From Pinus tabuliformis (Eukaryota; Streptophyta; Pinopsida; Pinales; Pinaceae): 64,000 nucleotides of DNA. The DNA lies in assembly GCA_031772625.1 (NCBI GenBank), contig CM062813.1, positions 768,738,720 to 768,802,719 on the forward strand, read 5' to 3'. A program made the position numbers and the translations under genes. Shown here one piece after another: positions 24,332 to 34,549 of this stretch (position 1 is its first letter; each line of letters starts with the position of its first letter). The notes under the pieces are model-generated. The model ran no database searches. It was not told the DNA's origin and worked only from the letters and a program-made list of their open reading frames with translations.

Positions 24332-26083
24332 GATTGCGGATTACTTGATCAACTTAAAAATCAACTAAGGGAAAGTGATGTTATTTCGTGGTCAATTTAT
24401 TTTAACGACACTTGGACGCAAATTTGCTTTTTCAATTTTAAAGAGTCGAGAAAAAGCTAAAGATGACTCTAGTCGCCTTCAATTTTTAATGAGCCTGAAA
24501 GGACAAGTGCTCAGATGGACCTTTTCTTTTAGAGAGTCGAAAAGGAACGAAAGTGACTACTCTGGAGAATCTAGACAAAAAGGTTTACTAGACCAATTGC
24601 AAAACTGCAATATACACCTTGGTGATAAATTAAAGAGAAATTACCAAGGACTTATGTACGGCAGTCAATCTTCCCAAATGTTGTGTTCAGTGCATTACGA
24701 TCAATAAGGCAGCAGACTCGGTTTCCTATGGATAAAGGATTTAAGCCTATTATGGTCTCCCAATATATACGCGACGGTACGGGGAGCACAAGTCCATGCT
24801 AGCACTTGTCGTATCAAAGAGGAGGAATCACCCAACCTTCAATGAAAACGATAGCCACTAGGTTTAACGACGTCAGAACACGTCTCTAGCCTAGACCTCT
24901 AAATGTGTTGCATTAGATTCCAAAGCATTGTTAAGTTCATTGAAGTTCATTTTAAAGTTGATCTTTCTTAAAAGTTTGCCTTTGATGGTTCACCACGTGA
25001 TGTATGATCTGAAATTCCTAAAGATGCAATCTACAATGATAAACAATCTTTTCGTTTATTTAACCAATGAAAATCCTAACTACAAAGGATAGAGCACAAA
25101 GGCGCTTTTAAAGCAAACAGCAAAGAGCACTCACTAATGTAATTTCCCTAAATCCTCTTTTCCACACAAACAAAAAAGCTAAATACAAATGCATGTATTT
25201 GTTTTTAGCTCTCCTTAATGTGAATGATTCAAGAAGGAAAACCAAACGCAGCAATGACATAAAATGTTTTACTCAAAATGACAATTTACGACAATTTTTC
25301 TTCAAAGAGGGAAAGGAAGACTAAAAACGACACTTTCAAACTTGAAGAAATATCGTTTCAACACTTTGAAAAAACTCAAATCAAATCAACTGCGTCAAAA
25401 ATTTTAATCGATAAGCTTATGAAGGAAGATTTATGACACCTCACGTTTCGATGAAAATGGAAGACTTTACAACACTTTTTCTATCGAAAACGACAAATCG
25501 ACTATCACCACTTTTGATAATGAATTGTAAATGAACAAACACACAAAAACATTCACCAATCCTAATGTAAATTGAGGCTGATCTAAGTGATGCAAGTTGG
25601 CTTCAATGATGAGGTATTGTTCAAATTCAACAAACAACCAAACAAGTCTGAAAACAAGTCAAAAACCCTCAACTCCTAGATGGGAAATTGAGTTCAGTCA
25701 ATCATCACACCTGGCCTTTGCAGATAGTTAGATGCATCACACTTTGCACACTCGGGAGGTGAGATGCATATTAAGTCACAGTGAAAGACAATGCGATGGT
25801 CAGGGAGTGCTTCTAAAAATGGTTTTGGCTCAAATTTGCAGCAATTTTCAATGGATCAAGCATGGTTTTGATGAACAATGATAAGAAAAAGGGCATCTAG
25901 ATGTGTTTTCAAGTCAAATGTTTATTTCATAAACTAAACCAGAGATTGACTGAAGTAGCATTTATCTACTACGCAATTGTAGAACAAGAGCGGTTTGAAA
26001 GCTTCCTGGCTGGCTTCAAACTCTGTCTGTAGTTTATATAATTCAACATAGAACAACAAATAGCAACAAACAATCATCGTTGT
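24332..26083 (-). other. Leader of element B between primer site and gag
   Basis: A 1.75-kb untranslated leader with no coding frame. Bases 24375-24560 carry the same TTTAACGA / GAGTC...GACTC units as the 3' region of B, for example arms AGAGTC and GACTCT at 24442-24447 and 24465-24470. The rest is AT-rich with no recognised feature. RNA packaging signals usually lie in this position, but none is identified. Confidence 0.6.
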
Positions 26084-26101
26084 TCCCCAGTGGAGTTGCC
26101 A
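26084..26101 (-). other. Primer-binding site of element B
   Basis: On the minus strand this reads TGGCAACTCCACTGGGGA, three bases inside the 5' LTR. It differs from the A/C-type and E-type sites, so B uses another tRNA. Confidence 0.8.
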
Positions 26102-26104
26102 ATT

Positions 26105-27150
26105 TGTTTATGGGAAAATTAGTGTCTTATCGAACGACTAAGCCTCTAGGTTTGGTAGCTAACCTAGAAACAATAGTTTAAAGAAATTCAATGATCTTTC
26201 CTACAAATGATAAATAAGAGAAAGATTGTAGAGGACCAACCTGGAACTTTCGCTTGATCCTCGCTTGATCTCCCTCTCCTTTGAATGATCTCGTAACTCC
26301 TCCCCGTACTTAACATGCTTGGAGAGTACATGCACAGCTACAGAAACAAAGAACTGTCAAAGCATCGTGATCTATCATAACATAAACATTATAGAATCAG
26401 AGATATAATGAACATATGAAAGCATTTACAATTAACACAATCAATTGGGAAAAATATTGAAGAACTTTATTGATAATAAGGAGAATTACAACCCAGTTGT
26501 CTGATCTAGCGCCATCCTCCCAGCTTCAATTGTTCTTCACCTCATGAATTAGCAAGAACACACCAACAATAATGCAATACTCTCTCCTCAATACTGAAAC
26601 TAGAAACACTTCCTTACAATTCACAACAATTCAGCCTTCTGATCTCTTGGATGGGAGATCCTTTTATAGATGATTGCTAGAGGGTGAGTAATCATTGGGG
26701 ATGATGAATGCCATTCCATTTGTTGAAATTAGTTCCACAAGAGAGGGGGATTGGAGATGGTTTCCTAGTTCCCTTAGTCATCCTTGGGGGAATTCAGAGA
26801 GGCAAGTGGCACAGGAGAAGTTTCTAGAAGATTCAATGAGCAACCAACTAACAAACTGTCCCTGAAATATGTCCAACCTCACCCATTGCACTTACTAAAG
26901 GGCTAAGCGGCGATGCATCTTATTTTGACAGTGTACTAGGTGAGATGCATCTCACCCTAACACAAGGCCTTCAGATATGGTTCAGTTTTAGGGACTTTCT
27001 GGATGATTTCTGAGATGAAAATTTTGGGGAATGAGGCATTCAGATGACTAAGTTTTTTTAGGGTATAAAACAACTCTTTTAGGGATTGATGAGCCCTAAT
27101 ATCATCGACATATGAGTTTGGTGTTGATTCACCCAAATATGTCTATAACA
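26105..27150 (-). repeat. 5' LTR of element B
   Basis: 1046 bp, matching 12282-13327. It ends in the canonical CA at 27150 and is followed by the AGACT duplication. Confidence 0.93.
26660..26669 (-). promoter_or_regulatory. TATA box of element B
   Basis: CTATAAAAGG on the minus strand inside the 5' LTR, about 480 bases from its U3 end and conserved in the other LTR. Transcription would start about 30 bases to the left. Confidence 0.65.
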
Positions 27151-27155
27151 AGACT

Positions 27156-27207
27156 CCAAAATGAAGCTAAGGCAAAATTTTGGAGGATAGTTGTAGCTGC
27201 TACAACA
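27156..27207 (-). repeat. Last 52 bases of the 5' LTR of A
   Basis: This matches 5039-5090 (CTCCAAAATGAAGC... to CTACAACA) and ends at the outer TGATC duplication of A. It shows that B landed 52 bases from A's LTR end. Confidence 0.9.
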
Positions 27208-27212
27208 TGATC

Positions 27213-27388
27213 CAAGACCCTTTGATATGAAGTTCATATCATATCTATCATCAAGAGTGAAAAACATAGTAGCAAGGAGATTAGCTTTGCATTGCCACAT
27301 CATAATGAAGTTACATGTCATCATTCCCAAGTCATGGCTTGTACAACTATCGCCACATTTTGATGTGTCAATGTGTCTTGGCACATGA
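27213..27388 (+). pseudogene. Right half of the reading frame split by element A
   Basis: The frame continues from 1481 in phase and runs to TGA at 27386-27388. It encodes FDMKFISYLSSRVKNIVARR and then HCHIIMK and ends VSMCLGT. It is unrecognised. The join is exact because one TGATC copy is removed. Whether it was ever translated cannot be judged; its survival as an open frame over both halves is the only support. Confidence 0.4.
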
Positions 27389-27580
27389 TGTGGAATGTAA
27401 TTATATATTTTCAAGAAAATGACAAGATGTAATATTTTGGAAGTCCAAGAGTTGCATGTGGAATATGAACAGTCACATGTGGACCAAAGAGTCAATAGAA
27501 GTCCAAAGGTCACTTAGGAGTCCAAGAGTCATGAGGGTAACTCAACAGTCATAGGGGATATGAAAGTTCATCCTTCTTGT

Positions 27581-27587
27581 TATAAAA
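27581..27587 (+). promoter_or_regulatory. Candidate TATA box of LTR F
   Basis: TATAAAA lies about 700 bases from the LTR end at 28287, the same distance as in the A and C LTRs but on the plus strand, which agrees with F's orientation. Confidence 0.5.
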
Positions 27588-29622
27588 GAAACCTCATAAC
27601 TCAAGAAAAAGTATTTTGGAGTCATATACTTTGGATAACTATCCTTGGTTTCTCTAGCTTGGAATTGGAGATAATATCATTCCTTGGAGAAGTAAGAAGT
27701 GACTTAATTTTCCACTATTGGAGCTAGTGTCTCATCATTGTAACTGTGTTCTTGGATATTTCACTTAATTATAGAAAATCAATGAGGCAACACATTTTCA
27801 TGCATGTATCATGAATATTGTAAGACTATTATTTAGATGTTTTTGGTATATGTTATGTTCATATGTACTAAATAATTTGAACTACTTCATTGGATTTGGT
27901 TCTTTTCTTGTTGAATGTGTGTTGTATTTTATTTAATGATCATTGTTTCTATATGAACTATACCACTAGATAACTAATGAATCTTTCCTTGCTCTTGTGT
28001 GCCTCTATTAGGATAGTATTATTACTTTCCTTCTAGGGACTCACTCTTTAATCCCCTCTCATGAAAGCCTCCATTTGCACATTGCAATTGGTGTTTCACA
28101 ATGTCAACTTACTTGTTTGTTCAAAGGTTGTGTATAATCTCTTATGTTATCCATTTAAACCATGGAAAATATTGAGTTATGATGGTCGAGCCGATACTTT
28201 GGATGGGGATCCTACTCCAAAAGTTGTGAGGTATAACTGGGACTTCACATTGGGGAGACCCCCTGTATGTTGGCAGTATCCATAAACGTAAACACATCCC
28301 AAGTCACCTTAGAAGGGATGCCTTCTTTAGGATGGAAACCTGCATTTTTCTCAATTTATGCATGTTATATTTGTTCCTTTTCTTATTCATTATTTTCTTG
28401 CAAGCCCAATAGTAGAGGAGGGTTGATATTTAGCCCAATCCAACTGATACCTAATCTTTGGACTATCCCCTTGTATAGAGGGGTCCTATCGAAAGCATTT
28501 CTTAGTCATTCTGGAGAGTGATATTCTTTCATTTTCAATTGGTGTGGAAGAGTATGCCACCTCCTATGACAGGCATGAAAGCTTTCATTCCTTAATAACC
28601 TGAGGGTATATTCAAAGTGCAATATTTCCTACTCTTGTTTCTCTTTGTACAATGGTGCCAGCAACTAGGTATTTAGCTTTCTATTCTATTTGTAGCTTCT
28701 TCCTCATATTAGCTTCCTTGATTCTAAGATGATCCATTCCCACAAACATCTTCTTCATTTTTTCTTCCATTAGACCCACATCTTTCATTCCCTTTAATTT
28801 TGCAATTTTCATCCACCTTTGGGTCTTACCCCCTTCTTTCTCTAACTCAAAAGGGAGTGGAACTGCAAAAAGGGTAGGTACTGTCTACCCTACTCCAAAA
28901 AATTTGTAGTAGGACCCAAGGTTTGGTTTTGGATCTGGATCTTGTAGGTTTGTATTTTTCTCTTGCAACCCCTTAGCTCCTTCTTCTATTTTTGCAACAC
29001 CTTATTGTAGCATTGTTGTTTCTTCCCACAACACTATTGTTCCCTCCTTTAGCATTGGGTTTCCAACTTTCCTTCCTATAGTAGCACAAATTATTCTTGT
29101 AGCTTGGTGGTCTTTTTAGGAGTCTTGGTTCTCCTAGTGCTTGGCCTCTTTTGTGAGGAATGTGATTATTTTCCCTCGGTTTTGGTGGAGGTTATTTCTT
29201 CAAATTGGTTCTTGTGTCTCTCTAATTCTCCATCCTAATGGTTGTTCGATCCTTCAATGGTGATGGGGGTTGGTGAGGGTGGTTGAGGATTATGTTGAAT
29301 TATCATGTTTATTCTAATTATCTTCAAGTACATATGGGGTTGTCTTGGATTCCCCACCTTTAATTTAGTAGGGATACTTAGGGATACTAGGGTGGCAGCA
29401 TCTTCTTCTTTTGTATTCCCCTCTGAAGTACTCTCCTTCTACTCCCTTATCCTTCTCTTTTGTGGCCTAGAAGATGTCCCAATGGCCTCTATAGCCTTGT
29501 TTCCTATTATTGGTGTCACAACAAGCTTGATTGGGTCCTTCCTAGGCACTGCTACTTTGGTTTTTAGCACAATTTGTGCCTCTGGTTCTCCTTCTTCCTT
29601 TTTGACTTATTTATTTTTATTT

Positions 29623-29985
29623 TTATTTTAGCTCACCTCCTTCCCCTCCAACCACTTCTTCTTCATCATTAGCCTCTTCTCCTTCTTCTTCTTCTTCTTC
29701 CTCGACTTTTTCTTTTGCAGGTCCCTTTTTTTTTGCTTCTCCAAGTTCTAATTGGGCTTATGCATGTAATTCAAGGAATGCCTCCCTATCCATGTCCAAA
29801 AATTCAACCAAGCCACAAGGTTTTGAAGACCCTTCAAAGAATCTATGAAAATTAATCTGATGAGCTGATGTTGTGTCATGCATTAATGTTTTTCTCCCCT
29901 TAATTTTTGGCTCGTATTTTTGATGGATTGGAAAAGAAAGTGAGGATTGATCAATTTTTCTTTGACGGGAAAATTCATTTGGAAC
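29623..29985 (-). pseudogene. Acidic-tailed reading frame cut by element C
   Basis: A minus-strand frame of 121 codons with one internal TAA enters from element C's left edge. Its first 80 residues are ordinary in composition (FHRFFEGSSKPCGLVEFLDM); the end is a glutamate run encoded by a CTT microsatellite. Removing C and one copy of its duplication continues the frame into 63866-64000. That supports a real old coding frame here. The product is not recognised. Confidence 0.5.
29681..29701. repeat. CTT microsatellite
   Basis: Six or more CTT units, encoding glutamates on the minus strand within the frame at 29623-29985. Confidence 0.8.
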
Positions 29986-30750
29986 CTATTAGCGGTGTTA
30001 AACCCGCCAACATTCAGGGGATATCTCTTATGTGAAGTCCCAATTAGAACTCGCATTGTTTGGTGTAGGATTTACATCTAGTATAAAGTCTTAATCTCAA
30101 AATCCTTAAAGATTTTCCTTGGCTCTAACTGTTAGCAAGATCAAGCAATGCAATGGTGTCTTCAAAAAGAAAGAAGGTTTTCCTGGTGAGTGTTCAATTT
30201 CAAATGTGTCAAGGTTCTTCTACTACGAAGAGGGGAGAAAAGTGATCCTCTATGTGAGAGGTAATAGTACCACCAAAGAAGAGACACACATGAATCAGAA
30301 GGATCTGTCTAACATCTAGCAGAATAGTCCACAGAGGATGCAATAGTTGTTACAACCAACAAATGAGGAAATATTTGTCTAATATATTATGGAATAGTCC
30401 ACAAGGATAGGACATCAATAGAAACCATTACAACAAATTCTCAATAAGATAAGTTATAAAATAACCGAAATAGTTCAACTATCTTAGCACATGGGAAAGA
30501 AAACATGAACTACAAACATTCGTAGAGTAGCCTTACAAATTATCCATATTCCATGCATGATGAACATGTTGGCCTCGAAGGCTTCTATCATGAAGTAAAA
30601 GTTCCAAGACACATGTATACAATAAACATCACTAGCTCCAGTAGTCAAGAGTTGGAGTTACTCCTTTCTCCTCAAAAGAACTGATCTGTCTCTCTACTGC
30701 CTTGCGGGAGGAGCCAAGGTGAAAAGTCCCTTGCTCATACAATGAGGGAG

Positions 30751-30758
30751 TATATATA
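30751..30758 (-). promoter_or_regulatory. Candidate TATA box in the 3' LTR of C
   Basis: TATATATA, conserved in the other LTR at 62346-62353 and placed as in the A LTRs, about 765 bases from the inner edge. Confidence 0.55.
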
Positions 30759-31309
30759 ACCAAGGGTGACTCTTTGACTGCCCTCATGACTATTTGACTT
30801 CCTATGAATTTTCAACTTACATGACTCTTTACATTCCATGTGTGTCCTTTGGACTTCCACTTTAAAATACATTTGGAATACAATATACACATGATTGAAA
30901 TAGTGATGTCACAAATGACCACTCATGACATGACATGACATGAAACTACTGACATAGACTTCTTAATAATGTGGCAATGCCAAGTCACTTTTACTGCTAA
31001 GTGTTTGATGTCTTCTTGAAGATGCTTTCTATTCACCTCTGGGTGGCTTGGTGATGTGGAATCTTCAATGATCTTCAGTCTTGGATAATGGTCACAAACT
31101 AGTGTCACTTTTCTTTCTCTTGATCGATAAAGTTGTAAGTTCAACTAAAAGAGAGTCTTTAAGCATGCTTCCATCATTCTTCTCCTTCTCCATCATTTTT
31201 CATGACATGATAGGGTACCTATTCCTGCAATTCACTCATGACGAGATGAGATCAATATGAAAACCCCCTAGTCTAGGATGATGCATTGTGATCCACTAAC
31301 CGAGAACAA

Positions 31310-31790
31310 GTGACAGGCTAGGAAGAGCGCCTCAGTGACTACACAATGCGCAGTTCCAATAGCCAGGGGAAAATCTTGAGCTCTGAGACTACGCAGTGCG
31401 CATCTCAAGCAAGTATGAACAATAAGACTGCACAAATTCTGGAGCCAATGGGACAGGATGAGGGAATGGACACTGGGAGAGCTAACTACATCGTTTTAGG
31501 AGTCAAGGTAGGTTGGGCTAATGCACCATTGCACATTTCAAGGGCTTAGGGGATTTGCTTGAGGCTTGAGGATGTGAATTGCACAATTTAAGTCGGGATG
31601 GTTACATGACTGCGCAATTATGGAGGTCAAGATCAGGGCTTGGGCACAGAAACTATGCCGTGCAGTGGTCTTGGGAGACAGGAAATGTACATTGCATAGT
31701 TCCAAGCAGTAAGATCACAACTAAGGGACTGAGACTGTGCATTGCACAGCTCAAAAGAGGCCAAGAGAGGCTAGGTTGCTCGATTGAGAT
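31310..31790. repeat. Motif array in the C LTR
   Basis: Blocks such as TGCGCAGTTCC, TGCGCATCTCAAG, TGCACAAATTCTGG, TGCGCAATTATGG and TTGCATAGTTCCAAG recur about every 40-60 bases. They are diverged relatives of the A LTR blocks. The other C LTR has them at about 62930-63340. Confidence 0.5.
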
Positions 31791-32246
31791 TTTTTTTTGA
31801 AAGTGGCTAAGTGTGGGATCGATGAGATCGGTGATGAACTTTGACTATGATCACACACCTATAATCGTTTAACGACACGACAACATAGATCATTCAAACA
31901 CATGAACAAATAATTTCCCTCTGTGTGAAAAATTTACGACAAGTGTGACACTTAGGATAGACTTTGTGACAACTGTGACAAACCTTATGCGATAGTTCTC
32001 AAAACTTTGTGAATGAGTGCAAAGAATGTTTACATCATTAGAAAAAATCATATACGTAAATACTGGCCCTTAAAACCATTAGAATAGGCTTGTACACATC
32101 ATTCCAAAAGATGGCAGTTTACCCAACATGCAAAAGGTAACAAAACACTTTGAGGAAGCTCATGAAATAAGTTTCGGTGTTTGTGACAATAATGTACAAG
32201 GCCAAGGATGCCTTTGAAATTGAGCGTAAGCCAAAATTTTGGAGGG

Positions 32247-32265
32247 TGTTGTAGCAGCTACAACA
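32247..32265. repeat. Perfect 19-bp palindrome at the LTR end of C
   Basis: Nine-base arms TGTTGTAGC and GCTACAACA around one base form the very end of the LTR. Integrase binds LTR ends, so this could be part of its recognition site; that is inference. The other C LTR end (63842-63860) is decayed to GTGTTGCAAAGCTACAACA. Confidence 0.75.
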
Positions 32266-33250
32266 CTTGGCAACACACTAGTTGAACTACAGCTTCTTTA
32301 TCTCAATTAACTTCTTTTGTGTAGGGCCTTGGTTCTTCAGGGAGTATTGACCCATTGTGCATATTACTTTGGTCTTCCCACTTACCCCACGAATATACTT
32401 GGTCCCCTTTACACCTTCTCGATTTTACACAACATAAGATTAAGAAATATCACAATTTTTCAAGTTGGGAAGGGTAGTGTAGCTCTTGAGCTTAAGATTT
32501 TCATAGTATAAATTTTTCATCTCTGGTGTTTCTCCGCTGCCAGCAGGCCTGGACAGTACCCCAATGGAGTCACGCAGGAACAAAAATATTGCTCCACTAC
32601 CAATGACCAAAATAGTACCCTGACGAAGTTCCTTGTTTAACCTCTCAACGCTGGAAGCCTTTCTCTTCTTTCGCCTTTATTTATTTATTTTAAAGAGAGC
32701 TGAGCATCGAAACTTATTTATTTTGGGGAAGAAGAGGGATCCTAAATTATTGAGAGAATAAGAGTTTATTCCTTCAGAGAATTATATAAAGACCTTTAAA
32801 TTAGGTTTTCTCATTTAGATTTCCCCCCTTCGTTTCTTCTACTATTTGGATAAGCATGAAGACACCGAAACATAAATATTGAGTGTAGGCATGAGGTTTT
32901 CGGAATAGACATGGGTTCATGGTTGGACCAAAACTCTCCTTACGAATGGATCGTATTTTTAGCCAAATGTTGAAGTGTCACAAGAATATTTATATTTCGG
33001 CCACACACCTTAGAAGCCACAACATTTAAATGCACAACACTTATTCACATGAAGAAACTAAACAAAACTCAAGAAAACAAGAAAATACTATGTAGACAGT
33101 GTAGGTCACAACCCTAGATCTTCATTGAAAATAGTGTTTTAAGTCTTGGCCATTGACAGGGAGAGAGTCAATATTCTCGTCAAGTGATTGAAGATGATAA
33201 GTGTGCTAGCCAAGCCTTTCGTGCACTGTGAATGGCCCAATCCATAGGGA
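32266..33250 (-). other. Untranslated region between integrase and 3' LTR of C
   Basis: No coding frame. Bases 32515-32690 match element A at 5336-5500, tying the two families. There is no clear polypurine tract at the LTR; the sequence next to it (on the minus strand ...GTTGCCAAG) resembles that of A. Confidence 0.6.
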
Positions 33251-33660
33251 CTAAAACTTAGTGTGTTTTCCTTTGTCCTCATGGGCTTTATCCCACTTCA
33301 AGACTAAGTCACCCACACTGAAGTTGTTCTTCCCTGCAGACTTCTTGTCGAACCACCTCTTGATATGATTATGGTGAAGTGAAAATATTTCTTTTGCTTT
33401 CAACCTTTCTTCTTGTAGCTTGCGAAGGGTGTCCATCCTACACTGCACTAACAAACATGGATTTCCTTGGGATTCTTGTGAGAGTTGGAGGGAAGGAAAG
33501 TAGATTTTGGAAGGGAGGATGGATTCTTTTCCGTACACCAGGAAGTAAGGGGAGTTGTTCAGGGAAGGCTTCAGCGTGACTCGGTCAACACATAAGGAAT
33601 TTACCAAAGTGGAGTGCTATTTTCGGTTCTCAAAGAATATGGTCTTTTTGATAATGTGAA
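33251..33660 (-). pseudogene. Integrase C-terminal part of element C, left of D
   Basis: The 118-residue frame 33607-33251 carries NNSPYFLVYGKE and then a helical region and FSVGDLVLKWDKAHEDKGKHTKF, typical of the end of a plant Ty3/gypsy integrase. It ends just before the expected G-P-F/Y segment. Element D separates it from the catalytic core at 39316-39930; the joined frame would pass through the ATACG site. Confidence 0.85.
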
Positions 33661-33665
33661 ATACG

Positions 33666-34549
33666 TGTAGAAAATATGATGGTAGGTTAACCCGATAATG
33701 CAATATAAATCAAAGAAGAATATTATAACCTACTTCTACTATCAATTTGCAGAAGCTTAAAGATCGATCTGAACAATATAACTAGAAGAAGAAGAATCAA
33801 TGGCACAATACACATGAAAATACTTTGGGGAAAGACTCAGCTAAAAACCCCACACTATTGTATTATCATACATGGTGGAAATACATAGGAATTATACAAA
33901 GCCTTAGCTCTCATAGCTAGCCAGCTCTCATTACAATCCTCACAGATGCTCACAGGCAATATTGCCTTCTCTCCAACCTTCCTCTCTGCCCTCCAAGCTC
34001 CTATTTCCTTGCGTTGTTCCTTGTGGATGATCTTCCTATTACCAAGTGGAAAGCCAAGCCTTCAAAACTACACAATCCTCAAGGATGAATCCTTGACTGC
34101 ATGCATGAGTTTTCCCCATGAGAAAACACATGCAACTGATAGTACATTGTCCCTGAACATTAATCTCAACTGGGTCTTTCTCATAATAGACATGCATGAG
34201 TTTCTAATGAGGGAATCTTCAGTTAACTGGAATAGCACTAGTTGAGTGCATTAATGCATCAACTGACTATTAACTCACTATTAGTTCCTCAAACAGTTTG
34301 GAACTAATTTAACTGGACTTAACTCAGTGAACTGAGTTAACTAATTACAACTCAATCTTATCTCCTTAATTTAAGGGATAACTCTTGCATGACTTCAAAA
34401 AGACTTCTAACTTGAATTTCTCCAACTAATTAATTTAAAATTAATTAATTAATTATTTCCAAGTAGTTGTTAAGACTAAATTTGGTTTAATTCATAATTT
34501 AATTCAAGGAAAAATTAAATTGGAATATTCTTGTTGCCATATTTCAACA
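33666..34549 (-). repeat. 3' LTR of element D
   Basis: Begins TGTTGAAATATGG on the minus strand and ends at TGTAGAAAAT on the plus strand. It keeps the 208-bp AT-rich stretch (about 34309-34516, with TTAATTAATTAATTAATT) that is deleted from the other LTR. Confidence 0.93.

Larger units (their letters stand above)
12282..27150 (-). mobile_element. Element B: full-length Ty3/gypsy retrotransposon with a second RNase H and an antisense frame
   Basis: Two 1046-bp LTRs (12282-13327 and 26105-27150) flank primer site, leader, gag, protease, RT, RNase H, integrase, a second RNase H, an antisense plant-mobile-domain-like frame and a polypurine tract, all read on the minus strand except the antisense frame. 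The TSD is AGGCT (12277-12281) and AGACT (27151-27155), one transition apart; the undivided site is visible in the other A LTR at about 5037. In the first 120 aligned bases of the LTRs I count about ten differences, so it is not recent. The extra RNase H suggests the Tat lineage of plant Ty3/gypsy elements. Confidence 0.93.
1482..27207 (-). mobile_element. Element A: non-autonomous Ty3/gypsy-type LTR retrotransposon, carrying nested insertions
   Basis: Two LTRs (1482-5090, and 8089-12281 plus 27156-27207) flank a 3.0-kb interior, 5091-8088. The outermost bases are bordered by a perfect 5-bp duplication, TGATC, at 1477-1481 and 27208-27212. The gag remnant and primer site lie beside the right LTR, so the element is on the minus strand. 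Without the nested element B and the solo LTR, A is about 10.2 kb. No protease, RT, RNase H or integrase is present, so it must have relied on enzymes from a partner. Element C shares its primer site and LTR ends and is the likely partner family. Both ends are precise. Confidence 0.9.
27213..28287 (+). mobile_element. Right part of the old LTR F
   Basis: The last 100 bases are the reverse complement of the inner end of the C and A LTRs (compare GTCTCCCCAATGTGAAGTCCC with C's TCTCCCTGATGTGAAGTCCC). Earlier blocks such as CATTGCCACATCAT and GAGTCATGAGGG also match the C LTR. So this is a diverged relative in opposite orientation. No primer site follows it, so it is probably a 3' LTR or a solo LTR. 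No duplication was identified. Boundaries are approximate. Confidence 0.6.
28288..29986 (-). other. Old sequence with degraded minus-strand coding, target of element C
   Basis: There is no intact gene. Patches of minus-strand coding are visible, such as GPLYKGIVQRLG near 28480 and a cleaner frame at 29623-29985. Many stops and shifts lie between them. The pattern is that of an old retroelement or gene remnant, not identified. Plus-strand open frames here (28267-28521, 29305-29631) have hydrophobic, low-complexity products and look like shadows. Confidence 0.4.
29987..32265 (-). repeat. 3' LTR of element C
   Basis: It matches 61590-63860 over its length. On the minus strand it begins TGTTGTAGCTGCTACAACA, a perfect 19-bp palindrome (32247-32265). 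TATATATA on the minus strand lies at 30751-30758. Bases 31310-31790 hold an array of TGYRCARTTY motifs like that of A. A minus-strand open frame at 30923-31144 (HYPRLKIIED and HCHIIKK) also appears in the other LTR but overlaps U3; coding is doubtful. Confidence 0.9.

Noticed and set aside
29305..29631. Plus-strand 108-residue frame
   Set aside because: Its hydrophobic product is the shadow of acidic minus-strand coding.
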